Of a stretch of 16,945 nucleotides of DNA, positions 7,673 through 14,121 are shown one piece after another. Position 1 is the first letter of the stretch. Each line of letters opens with the position of its first letter. A program made the translations under genes and the position numbers. The notes under the pieces are model-generated. The model did not search any database. It was not told the DNA's origin and worked only from the letters and a program-made list of their open reading frames with translations. Origin of the DNA: CADDYX01 sp045809945 (GTDB lineage Bacteria; Verrucomicrobiota; Verrucomicrobiia; Chthoniobacterales; UBA10450); assembly GCA_045809945.1 (NCBI GenBank), contig JBJMWW010000019.1, positions 1-16,945 on the forward strand, in the 5' to 3' direction.

Positions 7673-8451
7673 AGATGAGTAGGCTCGCGCTCGCAAGCAT
7701 CGTCGCCGCGGTTTCTCTCGTAACCGGTGCGAATGCTGTCGAGACGCTCGAGGATACGTTTGACGAGAGCTACACGCTGGACAGCGACGGTTCCATCAGC
7801 ATTAACAACACGGATGGCTCGATTCGCATTTATGCGGCCGACGTGGACGAGGTGCATGTTCATGCGTTGAAGCGAGCCTATAGCGCTACGCGTTTGAACG
7901 GGATCGAGGTGATGGTAAACGCTACCGCGAAGGCACTGACGATCGACACACGTTATCCGCCAAACCCGAGCGGCCTCTTTGCCGATAAATCCGGCACCGT
8001 CGACTACACATTGATCGTGCCGACGCGCGCGAAGATTGCCGCATGCGAGCTCTCCGCCGGTGAAATCCTCATCGAAGGCTTGCAGGAGGGCAGCGCGAAG
8101 GCGCATCTCGTCAATGGCTGGCTTGCCGCGCGCAACTGTTTCGCCGATGTCGATGTCTCGATCGTGAACGGCAGACTGGATCTCGCCTACGACTGGGGAC
8201 AGAAAGAAAAGGCCTTTCGCGTAAATGCGTCGAGTGTGAATGGAACGCTACACACGTGGATTGCGCCGGATATGTCAGCGGCAATTTCTGCAGCAACCGA
8301 GAACGGGAAAATCGCAAACGCTTTGGACGACGAAGGTAGCGGCGCCGTAACGTCTGCGCAGAGCATCGAGGTCGCGACCGGCGATGCCGGTGGCGCGGCG
8401 ATGACGCTGCGATCGACGAACGGAAACATCCGCATCGACAGAGCGTATTAG
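7669..8451 (+). CDS. Secreted DUF4097-like beta-repeat protein
   Basis: The 260-residue exported protein has a signal peptide (residues 1-23: hydrophobic core SRLALASIVAAVSLVTG, cleavage after ANA). The mature part is a run of short beta-strand repeats, each with Asn-Gly or a similar turn followed by a small/hydrophobic strand: NTDGSIRI (47-54), LVNGWLA (148-154), IVNGRLDL (165-172), SVNGTLH (189-195), TENGKI (210-215) and STNGNIRI (249-256). This pattern is characteristic of the DUF4097/putative-adhesin beta-solenoid family, whose role is mostly unknown. Two starts fit: GTG 7669, overlapping the permease stop by 4 bases, or ATG 7675, which removes two residues; both keep the signal peptide. 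It is the last gene of the plus-strand run. Its stop overlaps the stop of the convergent TPR gene by 4 bases (8448-8451). Confidence 0.8.
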   Translation: MKMSRLALASIVAAVSLVTGANAVETLEDTFDESYTLDSDGSISINNTDGSIRIYAADVDEVHVHALKRAYSATRLNGIEVMVNATAKALTIDTRYPPNPSGLFADKSGTVDYTLIVPTRAKIAACELSAGEILIEGLQEGSAKAHLVNGWLAARNCFADVDVSIVNGRLDLAYDWGQKEKAFRVNASSVNGTLHTWIAPDMSAAISAATENGKIANALDDEGSGAVTSAQSIEVATGDAGGAAMTLRSTNGNIRIDRAY

Positions 8452-9830
8452 CGTTGCCTGAAGCTGCGCGCGTTAAGGTCCTCGACCGCGCGATGGTCTT
8501 CCTCGGCTTTGGCGAAGAGACCGAGCCGCCGGTAACATTCCTCGCGTTTCTGCAGCGCGGTTGTGGTTTGGTTGATGGTCAGCGCGCGACTCAGCGACTC
8601 AACCGCATCGACGTAGGTCCCGCGTTGCACCTCCAGCTCGCCCCGATATTGCCATGCGGTGGAAAAGCTTGGATCCGCTTCGGTAGCGCGCTTTACGTTG
8701 TCGAAGGCTTCGTCGCCGCGGTCGAGTTTCGCGAGCGCATAGCCGGCCTCGGCAAGAGCTCCGGCCGAGTTGGGCTCGAATTGCAGCGCGGTCTGCGCAT
8801 TGTGCAATGCCAGACGCGGCTGCGCGATGTCGTTCAGCTGCCAGGCGCGCGCGACATAAAGTTCGGCATTATTGCTATCGGCGGCGATGTCTGCATCGAG
8901 GCGGCTGACTGTCTCGAGAAACTCGGGCTTCAACGCTTCAAGCCGGATGAACGTCTCGACCCCGAGCTTTTCGCATTGGTCAGCTCGTCCGACTCCGACC
9001 AGCGCGATTGCCTCAAATAATTTCGGTCGAACCGCGGCCGGCGCGAGTGTCGCTGCGCTTTGCGCATCATCGAGCGCGAGCTCGGGATCGCCGGCGCGGA
9101 GCAGTAGCAGAGCACGATCGGCGAGGAGGGAAAAATCCTGCGGTGTCAGAAGCAGGCGCGCGTCGAGCTCGCGGATCTCGTCCAGAACCTTGGCAATCCG
9201 ATCGAACAAGCCAGTCGCGCGAAGCACTTCCGGATCGTCGGCAGCGAGCTTTTGCGCTTGGTGCAGCTCGGCCAGCGCCTCCTCCCATTTCTTCAGGTGA
9301 CGAAGGCTTAGCGCATGATTTACGCGCGCGACCGCGCTGTCCCTGGTCGCGACGACGCGTGCCCACGCCTTCTCCGCTTCTGTCCAGTGTTGACGCTCTC
9401 CCTCGGCGCGCGCTGTTTTCTCGAGCACGCGCAAATGCGTTGGTGAAACGCTGAGGAGCTTCGTCCAGAACTGCACCGCGGTAGCCGGATCACCTTCACG
9501 GAGCGCGACATCCCCGGCGTATTCGTCGAGCTTAGTGGACGGCTTCTCGACCGCGACACGCCACGAGGCGATCGCGCGTTTCGCACCGTCCAAATCGCCG
9601 ACACCGAGGTAAGCCCATACCACGCGGTCCCAGCTCTCGTTTTCATGCGGCGCGATGTCGACCAGCTGCCGGGAGAGGTCGATTGCTTTCACATAATTCT
9701 GATGCACGAGCGCCTGTTTGAGCTCGCGTCGAAGCGGACGGGTCGCGCTCGAATGCCGGCTGCAGCCCGGCATTGTGGTGACGACGAATGCCAGTGCAAC
9801 AATGATGAAAAACTCGTTTGCTTTGCGCAT
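8448..9830 (-). CDS. TPR-repeat lipoprotein
   Basis: The 460-residue protein begins with a lipoprotein-type signal: MRK, a hydrophobic stretch at 8-19, and MPGC with the lipidated cysteine at residue 23. The P at -2 is not ideal for a lipobox. The rest is almost wholly alpha-helical tetratricopeptide repeats, clearest at about 45-95, 165-215, 240-290 and 325-440. These show the usual small residues and proline ends (for example ALQFEPNSAGALAEAGYALAKL). TPR lipoproteins are protein-binding scaffolds at the membrane; a partner cannot be named. It converges on the DUF4097 gene, leaving no room for separate terminators, and is divergent from yajQ with only 44 bases between starts. Confidence 0.82.
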   Translation of the reverse strand: MRKANEFFIIVALAFVVTTMPGCSRHSSATRPLRRELKQALVHQNYVKAIDLSRQLVDIAPHENESWDRVVWAYLGVGDLDGAKRAIASWRVAVEKPSTKLDEYAGDVALREGDPATAVQFWTKLLSVSPTHLRVLEKTARAEGERQHWTEAEKAWARVVATRDSAVARVNHALSLRHLKKWEEALAELHQAQKLAADDPEVLRATGLFDRIAKVLDEIRELDARLLLTPQDFSLLADRALLLLRAGDPELALDDAQSAATLAPAAVRPKLFEAIALVGVGRADQCEKLGVETFIRLEALKPEFLETVSRLDADIAADSNNAELYVARAWQLNDIAQPRLALHNAQTALQFEPNSAGALAEAGYALAKLDRGDEAFDNVKRATEADPSFSTAWQYRGELEVQRGTYVDAVESLSRALTINQTTTALQKREECYRRLGLFAKAEEDHRAVEDLNARSFRQR

Positions 9831-9874
9831 CTGCGACCGCTCAAATCACTGCTAATCGATAATCCAGATTCACT
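9831..9874. promoter_or_regulatory. Divergent intergenic region, TPR lipoprotein and yajQ
   Basis: These 44 bases are the only space upstream of both genes, so promoters for both must overlap here or reach into the opposite gene. An AT-rich element, CTAATCGATAAT at about 9852-9863, could serve as a -10 region toward yajQ. No convincing -35 box or operator is seen. Confidence 0.3.
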
Positions 9875-10360
9875 GTGCCCTCATTCGACATTGTTTCAGA
9901 AGTAGACAACCAGGAGATCGACAACGCGCTCAATCAGGCGCGCAAAGAACTCGCCACCCGCTTCGATTTCAAGGGAGCACAGGCCGAAGTCGTGCAGGAA
10001 AAGGACAAGATCGTTCTTACAGCTAGCGACGGATCACACCTCAAAGGCCTGCGTGAAATTGTTATCGGCAAACTGGCGAAACGGGGCGTCGATCTGCGCA
10101 ACCTGAAGCAGGAAGATGCGGCCATTTCGTCGATCGGTCATGCACGGCAGGAGCTGAAAATTCAGCAGGGACTCGAGGGCGAAAAAGCGAAGGAGATCAT
10201 CGCTGCGATCAAAAGCGGCGGATTCAAGACTCAGAATCAGCTGCAGGACCGGCAGATTCGCGTGAGTGGAAAAAAGAGAGACGAGCTGCAGGCGGTCATC
10301 CAGTTCGTGCGTGGCCGGGATTTTGGCGTCGCGACAAATTTCAAGAATTTCCGGGACTGA
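9875..10360 (+). CDS. yajQ: YajQ/UPF0234 nucleotide-binding protein
   Basis: The 161-residue protein matches YajQ along its whole length. It has the N-terminus PSFDIVSEVD, the ATRFDFKG motif (residues 27-34), the centre GLREIVIGKLAKRGVD, the IKSGGFKTQNQ motif and the C-terminus RDFGVATNFKNFRD. The family has two ferredoxin-like halves and is cytoplasmic. Some members bind cyclic di-GMP and modulate transcription factors; others bind nucleotides or RNA. The start is GTG 9875, chosen because it gives the conserved PSFDIVSEV N-terminus. No strong ribosome binding site precedes it. It is followed at once by a palindromic repeat that probably ends its transcript. Confidence 0.96.
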   Translation: MPSFDIVSEVDNQEIDNALNQARKELATRFDFKGAQAEVVQEKDKIVLTASDGSHLKGLREIVIGKLAKRGVDLRNLKQEDAAISSIGHARQELKIQQGLEGEKAKEIIAAIKSGGFKTQNQLQDRQIRVSGKKRDELQAVIQFVRGRDFGVATNFKNFRD

Positions 10361-10361
10361 T

Positions 10362-10430
10362 GTCGTCCCGAGCGCAGCGAGGGATCTCTCAAGCCACAAT
10401 TTGCGAGATTCTTCCCTCAGAATGACCGCG
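10362..10430. repeat. Imperfect palindromic intergenic repeat (REP-like), possible bidirectional terminator
   Basis: The left arm starts GTCGTCCCGAGCGCAGCGAG and continues GGATCTCTC. The right arm is GAGATTCTTCCCTCAGAATG followed by ACCGC. The core pairs as GAGGGA with TCCCTC and ATCTC with GAGAT, and the outer ends pair as GTC..TC with GA.TGAC, around a loop near 10391-10404. Very similar elements (GTCATCCTGAGCG...GAATGAC type) are scattered between genes in many bacterial genomes; this is from memory, not a search. It sits between convergent yajQ and hpt. Its right arm runs into the hpt reading frame and supplies the last codons and stop of hpt. Confidence 0.7.
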
Positions 10431-10962
10431 CAATCAGCTCTTTCCGGAGGACGCCGATGCACGGAAGGTTGCGGTAGCGTTCCGCGTAATCCAATCCGTA
10501 GCCGACGACGAACTCATCCTCGATTTCGAACCCGACGTAATCGGCATCGACCGTGCGCCTTCGCGTTTTCTTTTTTTGCAGTAACACGCAGACACGAATG
10601 CTCGCGGGTTCAGCGGTCTCGAGTTTTTGCCGCACCGCATGCAGCGTCACGCCGCTGTCGAGAATGTCGTCGAGGATCAGGATATGACGTCCCGCAATGT
10701 CGGGCAGCGCGACTTGCCGGAAGATCAGTTCGCCGCTCGTTTCGACGCCGCCGTGATAGCTCGCGACGCTCAGGCAATCGAGCTTCAGCGGCAGCGGAAT
10801 TCGACGCAGCAGATCGGCCATGAACATCAGGCTGCCGTTCAGAATCGCGATCACGGTCAATTCGCGATCGCGATAATCGCGCGAGATTTCCGCCGCGATT
10901 TCATCGAGCCGGCGCAGGATCGTCGCCTCTTCGATAAGCACGCTCTCGAGGTCCTCCTGCAT
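10417..10962 (-). CDS. hpt: Hypoxanthine(-guanine) phosphoribosyltransferase
   Basis: The 181-residue protein has standard Hpt length and motifs. The PRPP-binding loop is HILILDDILDSGVTL (residues 93-107, with the paired Asp-Asp). LNGSLMF (41-47) fits the pyrophosphate-binding loop, SVASYHGG (65-72) the flexible loop, and FVVGYGLDYAERYRNLP (151-167) the purine and metal site. It makes IMP and/or GMP from hypoxanthine or guanine and PRPP in cytoplasmic purine salvage; base preference cannot be read from sequence. A run of seven A on the coding strand near 10568-10574 leaves the frame intact. The last residues (about RSF) and the TGA are encoded by the neighbouring palindromic repeat. The exported TPR-like gene lies 40 bases upstream on the same strand, so co-transcription is possible. 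Confidence 0.95.
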   Translation of the reverse strand: MQEDLESVLIEEATILRRLDEIAAEISRDYRDRELTVIAILNGSLMFMADLLRRIPLPLKLDCLSVASYHGGVETSGELIFRQVALPDIAGRHILILDDILDSGVTLHAVRQKLETAEPASIRVCVLLQKKKTRRRTVDADYVGFEIEDEFVVGYGLDYAERYRNLPCIGVLRKELIARSF

Positions 10963-11002
10963 CCCGTGTTTTAGCGCGCGCAGCCGAAGCTGTCGAGAAT
11001 CG

Positions 11003-11479
11003 CTAGCGCGTGTGTTGCCGAATCACGCTCAGCTCTCCAGCGCTGAATCTCTCCGGCGACTGCTTTGCCATTTCCGCGAGGCGGGCGAAGTCGTCGTGCG
11101 CGATTTGTTTGCGCCCGAGAAATGAGGGCAGCGGGTCGCACGTCAATCCTCGCACGAGATGGACACGCGGGTTGTCAGGGTCGGTCGCGACTGCGCTGTC
11201 CATTAATTCCATTGCACGTCGGAAGGTGCTCAGCTTCGCAAGTCCAAAGCTCATGTCGCGACTGCGCAGCGCGTAGGCGCTGCCGAGATAAACCCGCACC
11301 ACTTGATTGTTGGGATGCTCTTTCACTCCCGCCTCAAGCAGCGTGATGCATTGCTCGACCGCCTGCTTGTCACCAGCGACAGCGCGTTTATAAACCGGCG
11401 CGATTTCGGATTCGGTTACCGCCTCCGCGCAGATTAGCGGAATGTACAGTGTCAGCCCGCGCCATTTCGCAATTCTCAT
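11003..11479 (-). CDS. Small exported TPR-like protein of unknown function
   Basis: The 158-residue protein has a probable signal peptide (MRIAKWRG, then hydrophobic LTLYIPLICAEA, cleavage near residue 20). Residues about 24-110 form helical pairs resembling one or two degenerate TPR units (KRAVAGDKQAVEQCITLLEA; a typical NNQVVRVYLGSAYALRS helix; AVATDPDNPRVHLVRG). The C-terminal third (PSFLGRKQIAHDDFARLAEM) resembles the end of soil-bacterial TPR-like hypothetical proteins that I cannot name. It is divergent from the YjbQ-type gene with 27 bases between starts, and is followed by hpt on the same strand. Function is unknown. Confidence 0.72.
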   Translation of the reverse strand: MRIAKWRGLTLYIPLICAEAVTESEIAPVYKRAVAGDKQAVEQCITLLEAGVKEHPNNQVVRVYLGSAYALRSRDMSFGLAKLSTFRRAMELMDSAVATDPDNPRVHLVRGLTCDPLPSFLGRKQIAHDDFARLAEMAKQSPERFSAGELSVIRQHTR

Positions 11480-11506
11480 CGCGCAAAGCTATTTTGCCGC
11501 CGGCTC

Positions 11507-11923
11507 ATGCACACGCAAACCAGCAGCTTTGAAGTGCGGACGAACGGCAAAGGCACCTACGAATTCACGGAGGAGGTCGAACGCGCGGTTCGCGATAGCG
11601 GCGTTCGCGTCGGAACAGCGACCGTCTTTGTTCAACACACCAGCTGTAGCCTCGTCATCATGGAAAATGCCGCTCCAGCCGCACGCCGCGATCTCGAACG
11701 CTTTTTCGAACAGCTCGTGCCTGAAAGTGCCGACTACGAGCACGATGATGAAGGGCCGGACGACAGCACGTCGCATATTCGGATGGCGCTGACGCGGACC
11801 AGCGAGGTGATTCCGATCGCAGACGGCGAACTGCAGCTCGGCACCTGGCAGGGCCTTTTCGTCTTCGAGCACCGCCGCGCGCCGCATCGCCGGCGAGTCG
11901 TCGTCACGATTATTGGCGAATAG
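11507..11923 (+). CDS. YjbQ/UPF0047 family protein
   Basis: The 138-residue protein carries all hallmarks of the UPF0047 family: FVQHTSCSLVIMENA (residues 41-55), DDSTSHIRMAL (85-95) and the C-terminal GELQLGTWQGLFVFEHR (107-123). Conserved His44, His90 and His122 are candidates for the metal or phosphate site. E. coli YjbQ has weak thiamin phosphate synthase activity, but the physiological role of the family is not settled, so no gene symbol is given. Start ATG 11507 gives the normal family N-terminus. Its stop is 5 bases from the end of the convergent pbpC gene, so no terminator fits between them. Confidence 0.93.
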   Translation: MHTQTSSFEVRTNGKGTYEFTEEVERAVRDSGVRVGTATVFVQHTSCSLVIMENAAPAARRDLERFFEQLVPESADYEHDDEGPDDSTSHIRMALTRTSEVIPIADGELQLGTWQGLFVFEHRRAPHRRRVVVTIIGE

Positions 11924-11928
11924 CCCGC

Positions 11929-14121
11929 TTACTCAACGCTGATCCGCGCTTCGGCGACGGCTTGTCCATTGGCCGCGCGGATTTGCCAATCGCCGCGTCG
12001 CAGTTGCCAGAAAACGCGACCGTCGTTTTGCGCCGGCTGCAGCGCGTCGTTGACGAACCATTTCGACCCGGGCGGCAATGTTGTGGTCAGTTCGATCATC
12101 TGCTGTTGCGGCGGCAGCACCGCGTCGATGACGTAACGTGAACTTGCCGGTGGATTCGTGATTCGTGGTGAGGGCCGCACCCGCGCACCGATCATGTTGT
12201 CGCCGCTCGCGCACCAGGCTCCGTAGGTCTCAGGCAGGACGAGTTTGCCGTTCTCAAATAACTCCGCCGAGCTTTGCTTTGGCTCGGTGTCGGCGAGAAA
12301 CCATTCGTTCGCCCGGCTCCGGCTGTCGGCTGACGGTAACAGTCCGGTCGTCTTGCAAATCTCGCGCCGCCTGAGAATCGAGCTCGCGTGTGGCGGATCG
12401 AGTGGCTCATCGCGGTTGAGTAGTTCGTTCATCATCGCCGCCCAAAGCGGCGAGGCAGCGCGTATGGCGAGCGCGTTTCGCATTGGCCGCCCATCGAAAT
12501 TTCCCGCCCAGACACCGACGGTATGCTGTTTGTTAAAGCCGACAGTCCAGGCGTCGCGGAAACCGCTGCTCGTGCCGGTTTTGACCGCGATTCGCGCGGG
12601 AAATGCGAGAGGCGAATGTGTCCCAAAGCTCTTCTCGCGCGCTTCGTTGTCGCACAAAATGTCGGTGATGATCGCGCTCGCTTCCGGTGAAGCAACCCGC
12701 GTCATCGGCGGGTGTTCGTTCGCTCCGAACTTCGCGCGCATGGCGACACCGCCGCGCGCGAGCCCCGCATAGGCTGCGGCGAGATCGACGAGCCGCGTTT
12801 CGGCATTACCAAGAACGAAGCCGGCGCCGTAGGTCTCGAGCCCGCGCGGAAAGTCGAAGCCCCATTTGCTTAATTCATGAAATGCGTTCCGTGCTCCGAG
12901 CTGGCTGAGCGTGAAAACAGCGGGAACGTTGAGCGAGCAGGCGAGTGCTTCGCGCACGCGCACAGGTCCGAGGTAGTGGTGATTGAAATTTTGCGGATCG
13001 TAACCGGCGTATTCATCGCGAATCGCGTCCGCTGTGTCCGGTAGAAGCGTCGCAGCGGTCAGCAATCGGCGGTCGAGCGCGGCGAGGTAGACGAATGGTT
13101 TCAGCGTCGAGCCGCAGCTTCTCGGCCGCATTGCCGCGTTGAGCTGCGCGATCGTGTAATCGCTCGAGCCGACCAACGCACGTACTGCGCCATTGGAATT
13201 GTCGATCACAACGAGTGCCGCCTGCGTGATATCGTCGCGGTTGAGCGCCTCGAGATGAGAGCGGAGCAAACGCTCAGCACTGTGCTGCAAATCGAGATCC
13301 AGCGTCGTGCGAACTGTCCCGGAAGCGTTTTGATTGCGAGCAATCACCGCATCCACGAAGTGACCGGCGAGCCGCGCGGGAATCGTGTGCTGCACGAGAG
13401 GTGGCGCCGCCGCGAACAATGCGCGTTGATCGGAATCGATCACACCCAGTTGATGGAGTCGCACAAGCGACCGGGCGAAGCGGCGGTTCGCGGCCTCCGG
13501 GCGACGCCACGGATTTAGTCGGGTAGGCGCCTGCGGAAGACCCGCGAGATAAATTGCTTCAGCAAGCGTCAGATCAACTGCGTGTTTATTGAAATAAGCG
13601 CGCGCTGCTGCTTCCGGCCCGACGCGACGATTGCCGTAACTGCTGCGGTTCAGGTATTCGGCAAGAATGCGCTCTTTCGACCAGGTGCACTCCAGTTTCC
13701 ACGCCGCCACTGCTTCGGAAAACTTGCTGACCCAACCGCGACCCGTGCGACGCGTGGCAAGCTTGACCAGCTGTTGCGTAATCGTCGATCCGCCGGAGAC
13801 GACGCGGTGCGAACGCAGATCGCGCGCTGCAGCCGCCGCCGTTGCCCGCCAATCGATTCCGTGATGCTCGCGAAACCGGCGATCCTCAAGCGCGATCGTA
13901 ACCATGGGCAGCCATTTGCCCATTTGCGCGAGCGACGATGGCAGCTGCACACGTGCGTTACTATTCGCGATTTCTGCGAGTTCGCGGCCGCGGTCATCGA
14001 GAAGAGTCAGCGTTCCCGAAGGTGCACTCCGCAGCTCGCGCGGCAGCGGGAGAAACGCAATGAGCGCAATCGCGGAAGCAACTGCACCGACCGCCGCGAT
14101 TATTCGCCAGCGACGACGCAT
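11929..14121 (-). CDS. pbpC: Penicillin-binding protein 1C, bifunctional transglycosylase/transpeptidase
   Basis: The 730-residue class A PBP has an N-terminal membrane anchor (about 7-27). The GT51 glycosyltransferase domain shows EDRRFREHHGID (79-90, catalytic Glu79), GGSTITQQLVK (110-120) and ILAEYLNRSSYG. The transpeptidase domain has S338-T-L-K341 (SxxK), S396-L-N398 (SxN) and K514-T-G (KTG), so both active sites are intact. Residues about 640-728 form the small beta domain typical of PBP1C (BiPBP_C). It polymerises and cross-links peptidoglycan on the periplasmic face of the inner membrane. The gene directly follows the alpha-2-macroglobulin gene with a 22-base overlap (14100-14121), the well-known bacterial A2M-PBP1C pairing thought to trap invading proteases while repairing the wall. 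Length and motifs show no defect. Confidence 0.95.
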   Translation of the reverse strand: MRRRWRIIAAVGAVASAIALIAFLPLPRELRSAPSGTLTLLDDRGRELAEIANSNARVQLPSSLAQMGKWLPMVTIALEDRRFREHHGIDWRATAAAAARDLRSHRVVSGGSTITQQLVKLATRRTGRGWVSKFSEAVAAWKLECTWSKERILAEYLNRSSYGNRRVGPEAAARAYFNKHAVDLTLAEAIYLAGLPQAPTRLNPWRRPEAANRRFARSLVRLHQLGVIDSDQRALFAAAPPLVQHTIPARLAGHFVDAVIARNQNASGTVRTTLDLDLQHSAERLLRSHLEALNRDDITQAALVVIDNSNGAVRALVGSSDYTIAQLNAAMRPRSCGSTLKPFVYLAALDRRLLTAATLLPDTADAIRDEYAGYDPQNFNHHYLGPVRVREALACSLNVPAVFTLSQLGARNAFHELSKWGFDFPRGLETYGAGFVLGNAETRLVDLAAAYAGLARGGVAMRAKFGANEHPPMTRVASPEASAIITDILCDNEAREKSFGTHSPLAFPARIAVKTGTSSGFRDAWTVGFNKQHTVGVWAGNFDGRPMRNALAIRAASPLWAAMMNELLNRDEPLDPPHASSILRRREICKTTGLLPSADSRSRANEWFLADTEPKQSSAELFENGKLVLPETYGAWCASGDNMIGARVRPSPRITNPPASSRYVIDAVLPPQQQMIELTTTLPPGSKWFVNDALQPAQNDGRVFWQLRRGDWQIRAANGQAVAEARISVE

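Noticed and set aside
8448..8451. Four-base overlap of convergent stop codons as a regulatory antisense element
   Set aside because: Short convergent overlaps are common in compact genomes, and nothing else here suggests a function.
10565..10576. Run of seven T (seven A on the coding strand) within hpt as a possible slippage or frameshift site
   Set aside because: The Hpt protein reads through in one frame with all motifs on both sides, so there is no sign of a frameshift or a need for recoding.
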